Assembly: GCF_002043005.1 (NCBI RefSeq)
Contig: NZ_CP020330.1
Location: 573,501-637,500, forward strand
Direction: 5' to 3'
Length of the DNA: 64,000 nt
Source of the DNA: Martelella mediterranea DSM 17316
GTDB taxonomy: Bacteria > Pseudomonadota > Alphaproteobacteria > Rhizobiales > Rhizobiaceae
The notes under the pieces were generated by a model, which made no database searches, was not told the origin of the DNA, and saw nothing but the letters and a program-made list of their open reading frames with translations. The translations under genes and the position numbers were made by a program. Of the stretch, positions 52,933 to 63,884 are shown piece by piece. Numbering within the stretch: the stretch's first letter is position 1; each line of letters begins with the position of its first letter.

Positions 52933-53397
52933 CTAGCCGATGGGAAGCGGGCGCTGCTCCTCGATCGCCTCCATCGCGAAATAGGAGGTGACGGTATCGA
53001 GCTCGATATCCTTGATCAGCCGCTTGTAGACCTCATCATAACCGGACATGTCGCGGACGACGATTTTCAGCAGGTAGTCGTAATCTCCGCCGATGCGGAA
53101 AAAATCTATGACTTCCGGGATGTTGGAGACATGACGGCGGAACTTGTCCAGCCATTCGGAGGAATGATGGCGCGTTTTGACCATGGAGAAGACGACCAGG
53201 CCGAAGCCCAGCTTGGAGCGGTCGATGACCACGGTGTGGTTGCGGATGATTCCGGATTCCTCAAGCGCCTTGAGCCGGCGCCAGCAGGCATTCTGCGACA
53301 ATCCCACCCTGTCGGCGACGGCGCGCTGCGACTGCGAGGAATCATGCTGAAGTTCGCGCAGGATCCGGAGATCCAGTCTGTCCCATTTTTCGCTCAT
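52933..53397 (-). CDS. Lrp/AsnC-family transcriptional regulator
   Basis: 154 residues. N-terminal helix-turn-helix: DRLDLRILRELQHDSSQSQRAVADRVGLSQNACWRRLKALEESGII. C-terminal RAM domain: GGDYDYLLKIVVRDMSGYDEVYKRLIKDI. Lrp proteins sense amino acids. ATG 53397 lacks a strong ribosome-binding site but fits the family start. It is divergent from the class V aminotransferase gene across 112 bp, so it is probably the local regulator of that operon and responds to its amino-acid-like substrate. Confidence 0.9.
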   Translation of the reverse strand: MSEKWDRLDLRILRELQHDSSQSQRAVADRVGLSQNACWRRLKALEESGIIRNHTVVIDRSKLGFGLVVFSMVKTRHHSSEWLDKFRRHVSNIPEVIDFFRIGGDYDYLLKIVVRDMSGYDEVYKRLIKDIELDTVTSYFAMEAIEEQRPLPIG

Positions 53398-53419
53398 ATT
53401 GATATCGTATGACACAATC

Positions 53420-53436
53420 TTTACAAATATCAACAA
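53420..53436 (-). promoter_or_regulatory. TTGT-N6-TTGT operator-like site G
   Basis: On the minus strand TTGTTGATATTTGTAAA, which differs from site B in only two positions. It lies between the Lrp gene and the aminotransferase gene, tying this operon to the sites around the GntR regulon. Confidence 0.5.
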
Positions 53437-53509
53437 AAAATGCGTAATATTTTTGCGCGTAAATTCGTTAGTTTATTGATTAGACCATTTCTGAGACGGG
53501 AGAAAAAGC

Positions 53510-54967
53510 ATGTCTCCAATCGAGACATTCATACAGTCACTGGGAGGCGCCGACGCCCGCGCGCGCATTCAGGCCTCCCTGATCGGCGACAACGCGGCAA
53601 TTGACGGCCCCTTCGGCAGAAAGACGCTGATCTATGCGGATTACGTCGCCTCCGGGCGCGCGCTCGCCCTTGTCGAGGATTTTATTCGCGATCAGGTGCT
53701 GCCCTATTATGCGAACACCCACACCCAGGCATCGTTCTGCGGCTCCTACATGACCCGGCTGCGCGAGGCGGCGCGAGGCGAGATCGCGCGCATTGTCGGC
53801 GCGGATGATGAGACTAGCGTGATCTTTTCCGGCTCTGGCTCGACCGCCGGGATCAACCGTCTGGCAAAGCTTCTGGACATTGCCGAAAGCGTTGCCGCCG
53901 GCAAGCGCGCGGTCGTCCTGATCGGGCCTTACGAGCATCATTCCAACATCCTGCCCTGGCGGGAAAGCGGCGCCGAAATCATCGAGATCGCCGAAGGCCC
54001 CGACGGCGGCCCCGATCTCGGGCAGCTTGAAGCCGCACTTTCGGCTTCGCAACCGGCGGATATCCTGGTCGGCGCCTTCTGTGCCGCCTCGAACGTGACC
54101 GGCATTCTGACCGATGTGGACACCGTTACCCGTCTGCTGCGCCGCCATGGCGCGATATCGATCTGGGATTACGGCGCGGCCGCGCCTTATGTGGCGATGG
54201 ACATGAAGCCCGGCACGGATGCGGAGAAAGACGCGATCGTTTTCTCGCCGCACAAATTTCCCGGCGGACCGGGCGCATCCGGCGTCCTCATCATGAAGAA
54301 CGCGATTGCCCGGCGCGCGACGCCCAGCATTCCCGGCGGCGGAACGGTTTCCTTCGTATCGCCGTGGGGGCATGTCTATTCCGGTCGGCTTTCGACGCGG
54401 GAGGAAGGCGGCACGCCCAACGTCATCGGCGATATCCGCACGGCGCTCGCCATGCTGGTCAAGGAGGCGCTCGGCCAGGATTGGCTGGACCAGCGCCATC
54501 AGGAACTGCGGAAAATGGCGCTCGATGTCTGGACGCATAACGAGCGGCTCGAACTTCTGGGCATCGCAAGCGCGCCCTCGCTGCCGATCTTTTCGTTCCG
54601 TATCCGCGATGGTGAAGGCGGCTATGTCCATCATCAGCTGTTCACGCGGCTGCTCAGCGATGTCTACGGCATTCAGGCGCGCGGCGGCTGCGCCTGTGCC
54701 GGCCCTTATGCCCACCGGTTGCTCGACATCGATGAAGCGAAATCATCGGCGATCATGGAGGCAATCGCTCTTGGCGACGAACTCGAAAAGCCCGGCTGGG
54801 TTCGCCTCAACCTTTCCGCGCTGCTCGACGATGCCAAGGCCGAGGCCATCGTCAGGGCGGTGGATGAACTGGCCGGAACGGCGACGGAACTGGCCCGAAC
54901 CTACCACGGCAACGCCGAGACCGCCCAGTTCAAATATCGGGAGCCGGCCGCGGCGGCGTTTCCATAA
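53510..54967 (+). CDS. Class V PLP-dependent aminotransferase (cysteine desulfurase-like fold)
   Basis: 485 residues. PLP Lys249 in FSPHKFPGGPG; His143-His144 in GPYEHHSNILPW stacks on the cofactor; Asp220 in WDYGAAAPYV binds the pyridine N. A Cys-rich RGGCACAGPYAHRLL motif near 392 corresponds to the position of the desulfurase Cys loop. It is longer than SufS (about 410) through a C-terminal extension of about 60 residues. It could be a lyase or desulfurase acting on an unknown amino compound. It heads a five-gene operon with a flavoprotein and AhpD-like proteins. Confidence 0.85.
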   Translation: MSPIETFIQSLGGADARARIQASLIGDNAAIDGPFGRKTLIYADYVASGRALALVEDFIRDQVLPYYANTHTQASFCGSYMTRLREAARGEIARIVGADDETSVIFSGSGSTAGINRLAKLLDIAESVAAGKRAVVLIGPYEHHSNILPWRESGAEIIEIAEGPDGGPDLGQLEAALSASQPADILVGAFCAASNVTGILTDVDTVTRLLRRHGAISIWDYGAAAPYVAMDMKPGTDAEKDAIVFSPHKFPGGPGASGVLIMKNAIARRATPSIPGGGTVSFVSPWGHVYSGRLSTREEGGTPNVIGDIRTALAMLVKEALGQDWLDQRHQELRKMALDVWTHNERLELLGIASAPSLPIFSFRIRDGEGGYVHHQLFTRLLSDVYGIQARGGCACAGPYAHRLLDIDEAKSSAIMEAIALGDELEKPGWVRLNLSALLDDAKAEAIVRAVDELAGTATELARTYHGNAETAQFKYREPAAAAFP

Positions 54968-55036
54968 ACTGCTGCTCCGGCGAGAGGGCCGGCACGCAAC
55001 CAGCAATATTCAACACTTCGTTCAGGAACTCACCAC

Positions 55037-56491
55037 ATGTCAAATGATCACTCTCCCGCAGATGGCAGCGGACTGGAAGCGCTGGAAGCCCGCGTGAAAG
55101 AAGATCTCCGCTTCCTGTGCTATCCGGGCAAGACCTGGATCCCGCAGCGCCCCGGCGTCACCGATGTGGTGATCGTCGGCGGCGGCATGTGCGGCATGCT
55201 GGCCTGGTTCGCGCTTCGGGGCGCCGGGATCACCAATGTCCGCGTCGTGGATCGAAGCCCGGAGGGACTTGAGGGCCCCTGGCTGAACTATGCGCGCATG
55301 GAAACGCTCCGCTCTCCCAAGGAACTGCCGGGCCCCGCCTTCGGTCACGGCCCCCTCACCTTCCAGGCATGGTATCGCGCGCAGTTCGGCGCGGAGAAAT
55401 GGGAACGGCTCGACAAGATCCCGCGGCCGATGTGGATGGACTATCTCCGCTGGTACCGGAAGGTGCTTGAGGTTCCGGTCGAGAACGGTATTTCGCTTGA
55501 CCGCGTCGAGCCGGAAGGCGATCTGCTGAGACTGCATCTTTCGGGCAAGGAGAACGGCTCCATCCTGGTCCGCAAGCTGATCTTCGCCACCGGCCGCGAC
55601 GGCACTGGCGAACCCAATATACCTGGCTTTGTTGCAGGCCTTTCGCGCCAGCGCTGGGCCCATAGCGCCGACGAGATCGACTTTGAAGCCCTCAAGGGCA
55701 AGAAGGTTGCGGTCATCGGGGCCGGCGCCTCGGCCGTGGACAATGCCGCCGAAGCGCTGGAACACGGCGCGGCCGAGGTGCGCCACTTCGTTCGCCGGGC
55801 GAAGATGCCGACGATCAACAAGATGACCGGCGTCGGCAGCCCCGGCTTTACCGCCGGCTTCGCGGCGCTGCCGGACGCCTGGCGCTGGCGCTTCCTGCAA
55901 TACGCATTCTCCTGCCAGACCCCGCCGCCGCACGGCTCGACGCTCCGCGTCAGCCGCCACCCCAATGCGTTCTTCCATTTTGGCAAGGCGGTCGACACCA
56001 TCGGGGAAAGCGATGACGGGCTGACGATCCGGTTCGCCGATCGTTCGTCCTATGACGCGGATTTCGTCATTCTCGGCACGGGCTTTACCGTTGATCCGCT
56101 GGCGCGCGCGGAGTTCGGAACCGATGCCGACAAGATCCTGCTGTGGAGGGATGTCTACCAGCCGCCGGCAGATGAACAATCCATCGACCTCGGGGCCTTC
56201 CCCTATCTCAACTCCGATTTCACCTTCCGCGAAAAGTCGGCGGGCAGCGCGCCCTGGATCGGCAATATCTACTGCTTCAATTACGGCGCAACAGCGAGCC
56301 TCGGCAAGGTCAGCGGCGATATTCCGGGCATATCCGATGGCGCGGCCTGGCTGACGAAGGCGCTTGCTGCCACCCTTTACGGGGAGGACGTCGACCATCA
56401 CTGGCAGTGTATACAGGATTACTGCACCCCCGAGCTCGACGGCAGCGAATGGACGCCGAGCGAACTGGCGGCGGTGCATGAGGAAGGATGA
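55037..56491 (+). CDS. FAD/NAD(P)-dependent oxidoreductase, flavin monooxygenase-like
   Basis: 484 residues with two dinucleotide motifs: VIVGGGMCGMLAWFALRGAG (FAD) near residue 38 and VAVIGAGASAVDNAAEALEHGA (NADPH) near 230. The FATGRDGTGEPNIPG and LGTGFTVDPLA segments are like those of class B flavoprotein monooxygenases. It would hydroxylate or oxidise an N- or S-containing substrate. The next gene begins 1 base after its stop. Lysine/ornithine-type N-hydroxylases are relatives, but there are no siderophore genes in the window. Confidence 0.83.
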   Translation: MSNDHSPADGSGLEALEARVKEDLRFLCYPGKTWIPQRPGVTDVVIVGGGMCGMLAWFALRGAGITNVRVVDRSPEGLEGPWLNYARMETLRSPKELPGPAFGHGPLTFQAWYRAQFGAEKWERLDKIPRPMWMDYLRWYRKVLEVPVENGISLDRVEPEGDLLRLHLSGKENGSILVRKLIFATGRDGTGEPNIPGFVAGLSRQRWAHSADEIDFEALKGKKVAVIGAGASAVDNAAEALEHGAAEVRHFVRRAKMPTINKMTGVGSPGFTAGFAALPDAWRWRFLQYAFSCQTPPPHGSTLRVSRHPNAFFHFGKAVDTIGESDDGLTIRFADRSSYDADFVILGTGFTVDPLARAEFGTDADKILLWRDVYQPPADEQSIDLGAFPYLNSDFTFREKSAGSAPWIGNIYCFNYGATASLGKVSGDIPGISDGAAWLTKALAATLYGEDVDHHWQCIQDYCTPELDGSEWTPSELAAVHEEG

Positions 56492-56492
56492 G

Positions 56493-56978
56493 ATGACGAT
56501 GAAACAGAGTACGACGGCATTGTCGTTCATCGATGCGCCGGCCGGAACCGGGCTTGCCGATGCGATTGCCCGCCGCAGCAGCATTTTCGACATGACCCAG
56601 GCCGCAGAAGAAGCGGTGCTGCGTCCGGCCGAAAACGGCGCCTGGTCCTATGAACTGCGCGCAGCTCTGGCAGCGCGGATTGCCTTCCTCAATGGCGAAA
56701 CCGCGCTGGGCGCGCACTACCGGGCGGATGCCGGTTCCCTGGCTTCGCTTGCCGATCTCGCCAATGACGGCGCCGCCACGGACTACGCTGCCGTGATCGC
56801 CTTCATGGACATGGCCGCCGCCCGGACGAAAAGCGCCGCGACGGAAGACATCGCGACGCTGAAGGATGCCGGCGTCGGCGATGCCGATATCGTTCGCCTG
56901 GCCGAGCTCAACGCCTTCATATCCTATCAGGTTCGCGTCATTGCCGGACTGCGGCTGTTGAAGGGGGACAACGCATGA
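56493..56978 (+). CDS. CMD-domain protein (Avi_7170-like)
   Basis: 161 residues, mostly helical, with WSYELRAALAARIAFLNGE and AEDIATLKDAGVGDADIVRLAELNAFISYQVRVIAGLRLL, the carboxymuconolactone-decarboxylase (AhpD) fold, but with no CxxC. It resembles the family I remember as CMD domain protein Avi_7170, which occurs next to an AhpD-like partner and peptide-type ABC transporters. It overlaps the next gene by 4 bp. The biochemical role is unknown. Confidence 0.75.
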   Translation: MTMKQSTTALSFIDAPAGTGLADAIARRSSIFDMTQAAEEAVLRPAENGAWSYELRAALAARIAFLNGETALGAHYRADAGSLASLADLANDGAATDYAAVIAFMDMAAARTKSAATEDIATLKDAGVGDADIVRLAELNAFISYQVRVIAGLRLLKGDNA

Positions 56979-57556
56979 GCGCTATCGTCAAGAAATTCAC
57001 CCGCACCATTCCCGACTGGCAGCCGCGCGTGGTGCCTGTCGATATCGAGACGGCGACCGAGGCCCAGCGCGAAGCGCTGCAGATCACGCCGTCGAATGCC
57101 GGGATTTCCCCCTATGTGCTGACGCTGGCCCATGACGTTGAGACGCTGAAGGTCCGCTCGCCGCTTTTCAACGCCATCATGTATGGCAAGGATGGCCTCA
57201 GCCGGGCGGAGCGCGAGCTTGGCGCGATCAGCGCTTCCGTGGTGAACGGATGCATCTATTGCGCCGCTGTGCATGCCACGCGCCATGCCCAGCTGGAAAA
57301 GTCGACCGAGGTGACCGATCAGCTTCTCATGGCCGGCCCCGATGCTGAACTGTCGCCGCGCAACCGGGCGATCTTCGATTTCGCCGCCGCTCTCTCCGCC
57401 TGCCCCCCGAAGGCCGATGCGGCTCAGCTTGACGCCTTGCGCGCGGCGGGGCTTTCCGAGATCGAGATCGTCGATCTCGTGCTTTCGGCCGCCCTCTTCG
57501 GCTGGGCGAACCGCCTGATGCATGTTCTGGGCGATCCCGTGCGGCGGCAGGCATGA
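56975..57556 (+). CDS. Alkylhydroperoxidase (AhpD)-domain protein (Avi_7169-like)
   Basis: 193 residues. The redox motif NGCIYCAAVHATRHA holds Cys93, Cys96 and His100, the AhpD catalytic arrangement. Flanking segments (LSRAERELGAISASVV, SPRNRAIFDFAAALS, LSEIEIVDLVLSAALFGWANRL) match peroxidase-related CMD proteins. Together with the Cys-less preceding gene it forms a two-gene pair overlapped by 4 bp. It may detoxify peroxide made by the flavoprotein or act on a product of that enzyme. Confidence 0.85.
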   Translation: MSAIVKKFTRTIPDWQPRVVPVDIETATEAQREALQITPSNAGISPYVLTLAHDVETLKVRSPLFNAIMYGKDGLSRAERELGAISASVVNGCIYCAAVHATRHAQLEKSTEVTDQLLMAGPDAELSPRNRAIFDFAAALSACPPKADAAQLDALRAAGLSEIEIVDLVLSAALFGWANRLMHVLGDPVRRQA

Positions 57557-58527
57557 AAAAGCCCACCGGCACGCCCGAAATCGTCTTTCTGGAACAGGAA
57601 ACCATGGGGCCGTCCGTGGACCTGTTCCGCCCTTCCCTGCCGCACCGCTGGACATCCTACGACAAAACCGCGCCGGAGGCGCTTGTCGACCGTTTGGCCG
57701 GCGCCGAAATCGCTGTCGTCAACAAGGCCCGGATCGGCGCGGACGCGCTGCAAAGCCTGCCGGACCTGAAATTCATCGCCGTTGCGGCAACCGGCTATGA
57801 CAATATCGACATCCACGCCTGCCGGGCACGCGGCATCACCGTTTCGAATGTCCGCGACTATGCGATCGACACCGTGCCCGAACACGTCTTCGCGCTGATC
57901 CTCGCGCTGTCGAAGAACCTCACCGGCTACCGCCAGGGCGTGATTGCCGGAAAATGGCAGGAGTCCGGCCAGTTCTGCTATTTCTCGCACGATATCAGGG
58001 CGCTCAGGGACGCGAGACTGGCAATCTTCGGCGGCGGCGCAATCGGCAAGGCCGTCGGACGCATCGGCGCAAGCTTCGGCATGGATGTGGTGTTTGCCGG
58101 GCGCAAGGGCGAAACGGCAGAGCTGGAAAAGCCCTATATTCCCTTCGACGAGGCGATCGAGACGGCCGATGTGCTGAGCATGCACGCGCCACTTAACAGC
58201 AAGACGCACGACCTGATCGCAAAGCCGGAATTCGCGCGGATGAAGCGGCCGATCATCATCAATTGCGGGCGCGGTGGCCTGATCAACGAGGATGCGCTCG
58301 TTCATGCGCTCGAAAACGGTTTGGTCGCGGGCGCGGGGATCGACGTCCTGACGCGCGAGCCGCCAGGCGATGACAACCCGCTTCTCGCCGTCGCCGCAAG
58401 AGACGACGTCATCATCACCCCCCACATCGCCTGGGCCTCGAATGCGGCAAGACAGGAAGTCTGGCGTCAGGTCGTGGAGGCAATCGAGGCCTTCGCCGCC
58501 GGATCGCCCGTCCGCGTCCTCACATAA
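57553..58527 (+). CDS. D-isomer-specific 2-hydroxyacid dehydrogenase (second copy)
   Basis: 324 residues. Cofactor loop IFGGGAIGKAVGRIGASFG near 158; catalytic Arg in NCGRGGLINEDAL, Glu in LTREPPGD and His in ITPHIAWASN. The chain opens with LEQETMGPSVDLFRP, like glycerate/hydroxypyruvate reductases. The start overlaps the AhpD-like gene by 4 bp (ATGA). It ends the operon and probably reduces the 2-oxoacid produced upstream. It is clearly different from the copy at 44395. Confidence 0.88.
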   Translation: MKKPTGTPEIVFLEQETMGPSVDLFRPSLPHRWTSYDKTAPEALVDRLAGAEIAVVNKARIGADALQSLPDLKFIAVAATGYDNIDIHACRARGITVSNVRDYAIDTVPEHVFALILALSKNLTGYRQGVIAGKWQESGQFCYFSHDIRALRDARLAIFGGGAIGKAVGRIGASFGMDVVFAGRKGETAELEKPYIPFDEAIETADVLSMHAPLNSKTHDLIAKPEFARMKRPIIINCGRGGLINEDALVHALENGLVAGAGIDVLTREPPGDDNPLLAVAARDDVIITPHIAWASNAARQEVWRQVVEAIEAFAAGSPVRVLT

Positions 58528-58925
58528 GGCCGCTGTCCCAGCCCAGCGTAAACACAGCCGTCACCTGCGTTCCGTAACTCCGAAGCGCTGAAAACCGCTG
58601 CCCCAACCAAACCGATAGTGGGGAGGTTTCGCGACGTCCATTCGACGATCAAGGCTTGCCTTTCGAAAACGCGCATCTTGAAATAAAAGCCGGAAGGAAG
58701 AACCGGCCGGAAACATCCCTGCCTGGTTCTCTCACCCCGGAACAAGGGGCAGGCAGCCATTGTGCGGATGATAAACCTACCCGATTTTCTCGATCCGCAT
58801 TTCAATAAATTTCGTTCTTTCTGAACAGAGGGCTGACATTGAGCTGCGTTCACGCAAGAGGGAAACGCGCTCATGAGGCAACAGCAACCGACGGGCTTCA
58901 TTGGCCTTGCGACGATGGGAACACC
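58528..58925. other. Gene-free interval between dehydrogenase operon and IS element
   Basis: 398 bp in which no coding region is supported. It contains a 7-bp inverted repeat, CTGCCTG (58719-58725) with CAGGCAG (58750-58756), over a 24-nt loop, too loose to call a terminator. The sequence from about 58780 is AT-richer. Confidence 0.4.
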
Positions 58926-59006
58926 TGCTCTGCGCCCTGAAAACTGGATCGTTTGCTGTTGGAGTATTCCGCGGTATTTTCCTGGCTGGGAGAAGGAGTG
59001 GAAGAG

Positions 59007-59273
59007 ATGAAGGCATCGAAGTTTTCGGACGTCCAGAAGGTGTTTATTCTGAAGCAGGGGGATGACGGTGTGCCTGTGGCGGAGATTTGCCGCAAGGCCG
59101 GGATCAGCCAGGCGACCTACTTCAACTGGAAGAAAAAATACGCAGGTCTTCTGCCTGACGAGATGCGCCGGCTGAAAGCTTTGGAAGATGAGAATGCGAA
59201 ACTGAAGCGGATCGTGGCGGACCTGACGCTGGACCGCGAGATGCTTCAGGATGTCATCCGCCGAAAGCTCTGA
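59007..59273 (+). CDS. IS3-family transposase OrfA (helix-turn-helix)
   Basis: 88 residues: an N-terminal helix-turn-helix (VPVAEICRKAGISQATYFNWKKKYAG) and a leucine-zipper-like DEMRRLKALEDENAKLKRIVADL coiled coil that mediates dimerisation. It ends VIRRKL just before the OrfB frame. A -1 slip near the GAAAGC at about 59263-59268 would fuse it to OrfB, as usual in the family. Confidence 0.9.
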   Translation: MKASKFSDVQKVFILKQGDDGVPVAEICRKAGISQATYFNWKKKYAGLLPDEMRRLKALEDENAKLKRIVADLTLDREMLQDVIRRKL

Positions 59274-59296
59274 GACCTGCCCGAACGCGCAAGCTT

Positions 59297-60109
59297 GTGG
59301 ATGGGATGCTGGTGGACTGGGGGGTGTCGATCAGGCGAGCCTGCAAGGTTCTGACGTTCGACACCTCGACCTACCATTACAAATCCCGCCGCATCGGTCA
59401 GGCCGCTCTTGAAAGACGGATCAAGGAGATATGCGAGACACGCGTCCGGTTTGGCTATCGGCGTGTTCACGTACTCCTTCGACGAGAAGGCTGGATGGTC
59501 AATATCAAGAAGACCCGCAGGATTTACAAGGCGTTAGGGCTGCAGCTCAGGAACAAGCACCCGAAACGCCGGGTGAAGGTAAAGCTGCGCGAGGATCGCC
59601 AGGAGGCCGTAGGGCCGAACGATATCTGGGCGATGGACTTTGTTCATGATCAGCTCGCGGCAGGCAAGAAGCTGCGAATCCTGACCATTGTGGATATCCA
59701 TTCCCGCTTCAGCCCGGCCACCGACCCGCGCTTTACCTATCGCGGTGAGGATGTGGTGCAAACGCTGGAACGGATTTGCAGGAAAGGCGGTTATCCGAAG
59801 ACGATACGGGTCGACAATGGCAGCGAATTTATCTCCCGTGACCTCGATCTGTGGGCCTATGTGAACAAGGTCACGCTGGACTTCTCGCGGCCTGGCAAAC
59901 CGACCGACAACGGCTTCATCGAAGCTTTCAACAGCAAGCTGCGTGCAGAATGTCTGAACGCAAACTGGTTCATGACCCTTGCGGATGCGCGCGAAAAGTT
60001 GGAGGATTGGCGTAAGCACTATAATGAGGATCGTCCTCATTCGGCGATCGGATACAACGTCCCGATCGCGTTGCACAATCCCGGTGGCGCTGCCAGCCCG
60101 CCATCGTGA
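59297..60109 (+). CDS. IS3-family transposase OrfB (DDE integrase domain)
   Basis: 270 residues from a GTG. Catalytic triad Asp114 (WAMDFVHD), Asp173 (RVDNGSEF) and Glu209 (NGFIEAFNSKLRAECL), with the D(35)E spacing typical of IS3. The frame is open upstream into orfA in the -1 phase (KALRPARTRKL), consistent with a frameshifted OrfAB. No disruption is seen, so the element may be active. Confidence 0.9.
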   Translation: MDGMLVDWGVSIRRACKVLTFDTSTYHYKSRRIGQAALERRIKEICETRVRFGYRRVHVLLRREGWMVNIKKTRRIYKALGLQLRNKHPKRRVKVKLREDRQEAVGPNDIWAMDFVHDQLAAGKKLRILTIVDIHSRFSPATDPRFTYRGEDVVQTLERICRKGGYPKTIRVDNGSEFISRDLDLWAYVNKVTLDFSRPGKPTDNGFIEAFNSKLRAECLNANWFMTLADAREKLEDWRKHYNEDRPHSAIGYNVPIALHNPGGAASPPS

Positions 60110-60252
60110 TCAGAGCCGGAAAAATCTAACAGCCGGCGGTCCAATAAATGGGCGCAGAGCATAAAAACCCAAGACTCTCCGGAAAAATGGAGGGAAGTCG
60201 GGGCTCAGGTCACCTCCTACATCTTGCGACGGGTGTTTCGGGGCAGAATAGC

Positions 60253-60286
60253 AAAAAAGGCCTCGCCGGTTGAGAGCGAAGCCTTT
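60253..60286 (-). terminator. Rho-independent terminator of the rrn operon
   Basis: On the minus strand AAAGGCTTCGC pairs with GCGAGGCCTTT (one mismatch) and is followed directly by TTTTTTGC. It lies 23 bp beyond the tRNA-fMet 3' end in the direction of transcription. Confidence 0.8.
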
Positions 60287-60308
60287 GATATGATTGATAA
60301 AACAGTGT

Positions 60309-60385
<77 letters not shown>

Positions 60386-60600
60386 TTATTTCTGAGCTTC
60401 CGGGATTGAGGGTTGAGACGGATGGTCCTTGGCCTCGCCCGGAATTTTGTTTTGTCGGTCCTCGGAAGCTTTGCTTCCTGCGGGTCGACGGGGGCTGCTC
60501 CAGCCCGGGTTATTGATGTTTTAGAACGACGAAAGCCGCCTTTACGGCGGCTTGATATCGGCAGTCGCCGTTAAGAGAAGATATTTTGCTGCATTTGGCA
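60386..60600 (-). other. 5S to tRNA-fMet spacer
   Basis: 215 bp. It contains the hairpins AAGCCGCC (60533-60540) with GGCGGCTT (60546-60553), and GGAAGC-TTT-GCTTCC (60464-60478). They are probably processing or structural signals of the precursor RNA. Confidence 0.5.
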
Positions 60601-60719
60601 GACCTGGCAGCGACCTACTCTCCCGTGTCTTAAGACAAAGTACCATTGGCGCTGGGGTATTTCACGGCCGTGTTCGGAATGGGAACGGGTGTTAAGGACC
60701 CCGCCATAACCACCAGGTC
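60601..60719 (-). rRNA. rrf: 5S ribosomal RNA
   Basis: About 119 nt. The minus strand opens GACCTGGTGGTTATGGCGGG and closes CGCTGCCAGGTC, so the two ends pair (helix I). The conserved CCCATTCCGAACACGG loop is present. It lies between 23S and tRNA-fMet. Confidence 0.95.
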
Positions 60720-61069
60720 GGCCAAATGCAGCATGTTTTCGAGAAGCTGGACTTTTTTGATGTCCTCACGCTGACGCGGCTTGCGCCGCTTCGCTCCGGA
60801 CGGGGCGGCGCATGAGCGCCGGCGGCCGGTCGGCCTTGCGAAGCCTTTGGCTTCGACCTTCCCCTGCGATGCAGGAGCAAGGATACAAGGTCGTGAGGTC
60901 TGTTGTTGTGTTGTCGCTTCAGTAACGCACATTGGCGAAGACTGTCGAGGGATTACCCTCAGCAGCTTGCCTGCGTCGCGCAGCGCGCCGTCCGCAGCGT
61001 AGTGGCCGAAGGCCACGACAGCGTGAGGACAAAAGATCGTGTTCATCGGCGAAGCCGATGAACATGAAC
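60720..61069 (-). other. 23S to 5S spacer
   Basis: About 350 bp, unusually long for this spacer. It carries short perfect hairpins with 3-nt loops: CGAAGCC-TTT-GGCTTCG (60839-60855), GTGGCC-GAA-GGCCAC (61002-61016) and GTTCATCGGC-GAA-GCCGATGAAC (61041-61063). No gene is supported. Confidence 0.5.
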
Positions 61070-61077
61070 AATGAGAA

Positions 61078-63875
<2,798 letters not shown>

Positions 63876-63884
63876 GTTCTCATT

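Larger units (their letters stand above)
58926..60161 (+). mobile_element. IS407-group insertion sequence (IS3 family), apparently intact
   Basis: The ends are inverted repeats that begin TGCTCTGCGCCC on both sides: left end at 58926, right end read from 60161 on the minus strand. Internal positions also match (TGGA.CG and GCTGTT blocks). The span is 1236 bp, the size of IS407-group elements. It holds orfA and orfB in the -1 frame relation. No 4-bp target duplication is visible (CACC at left, TAAA at right). Confidence 0.8.

Noticed and set aside
58526..58925. A possible small gene upstream of the IS element
   Set aside because: Candidate frames lack ribosome-binding sites and family similarity and change phase with the IS boundary.
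58922..60165. A target-site duplication around the IS element
   Set aside because: The 4-bp flanks CACC and TAAA do not match.
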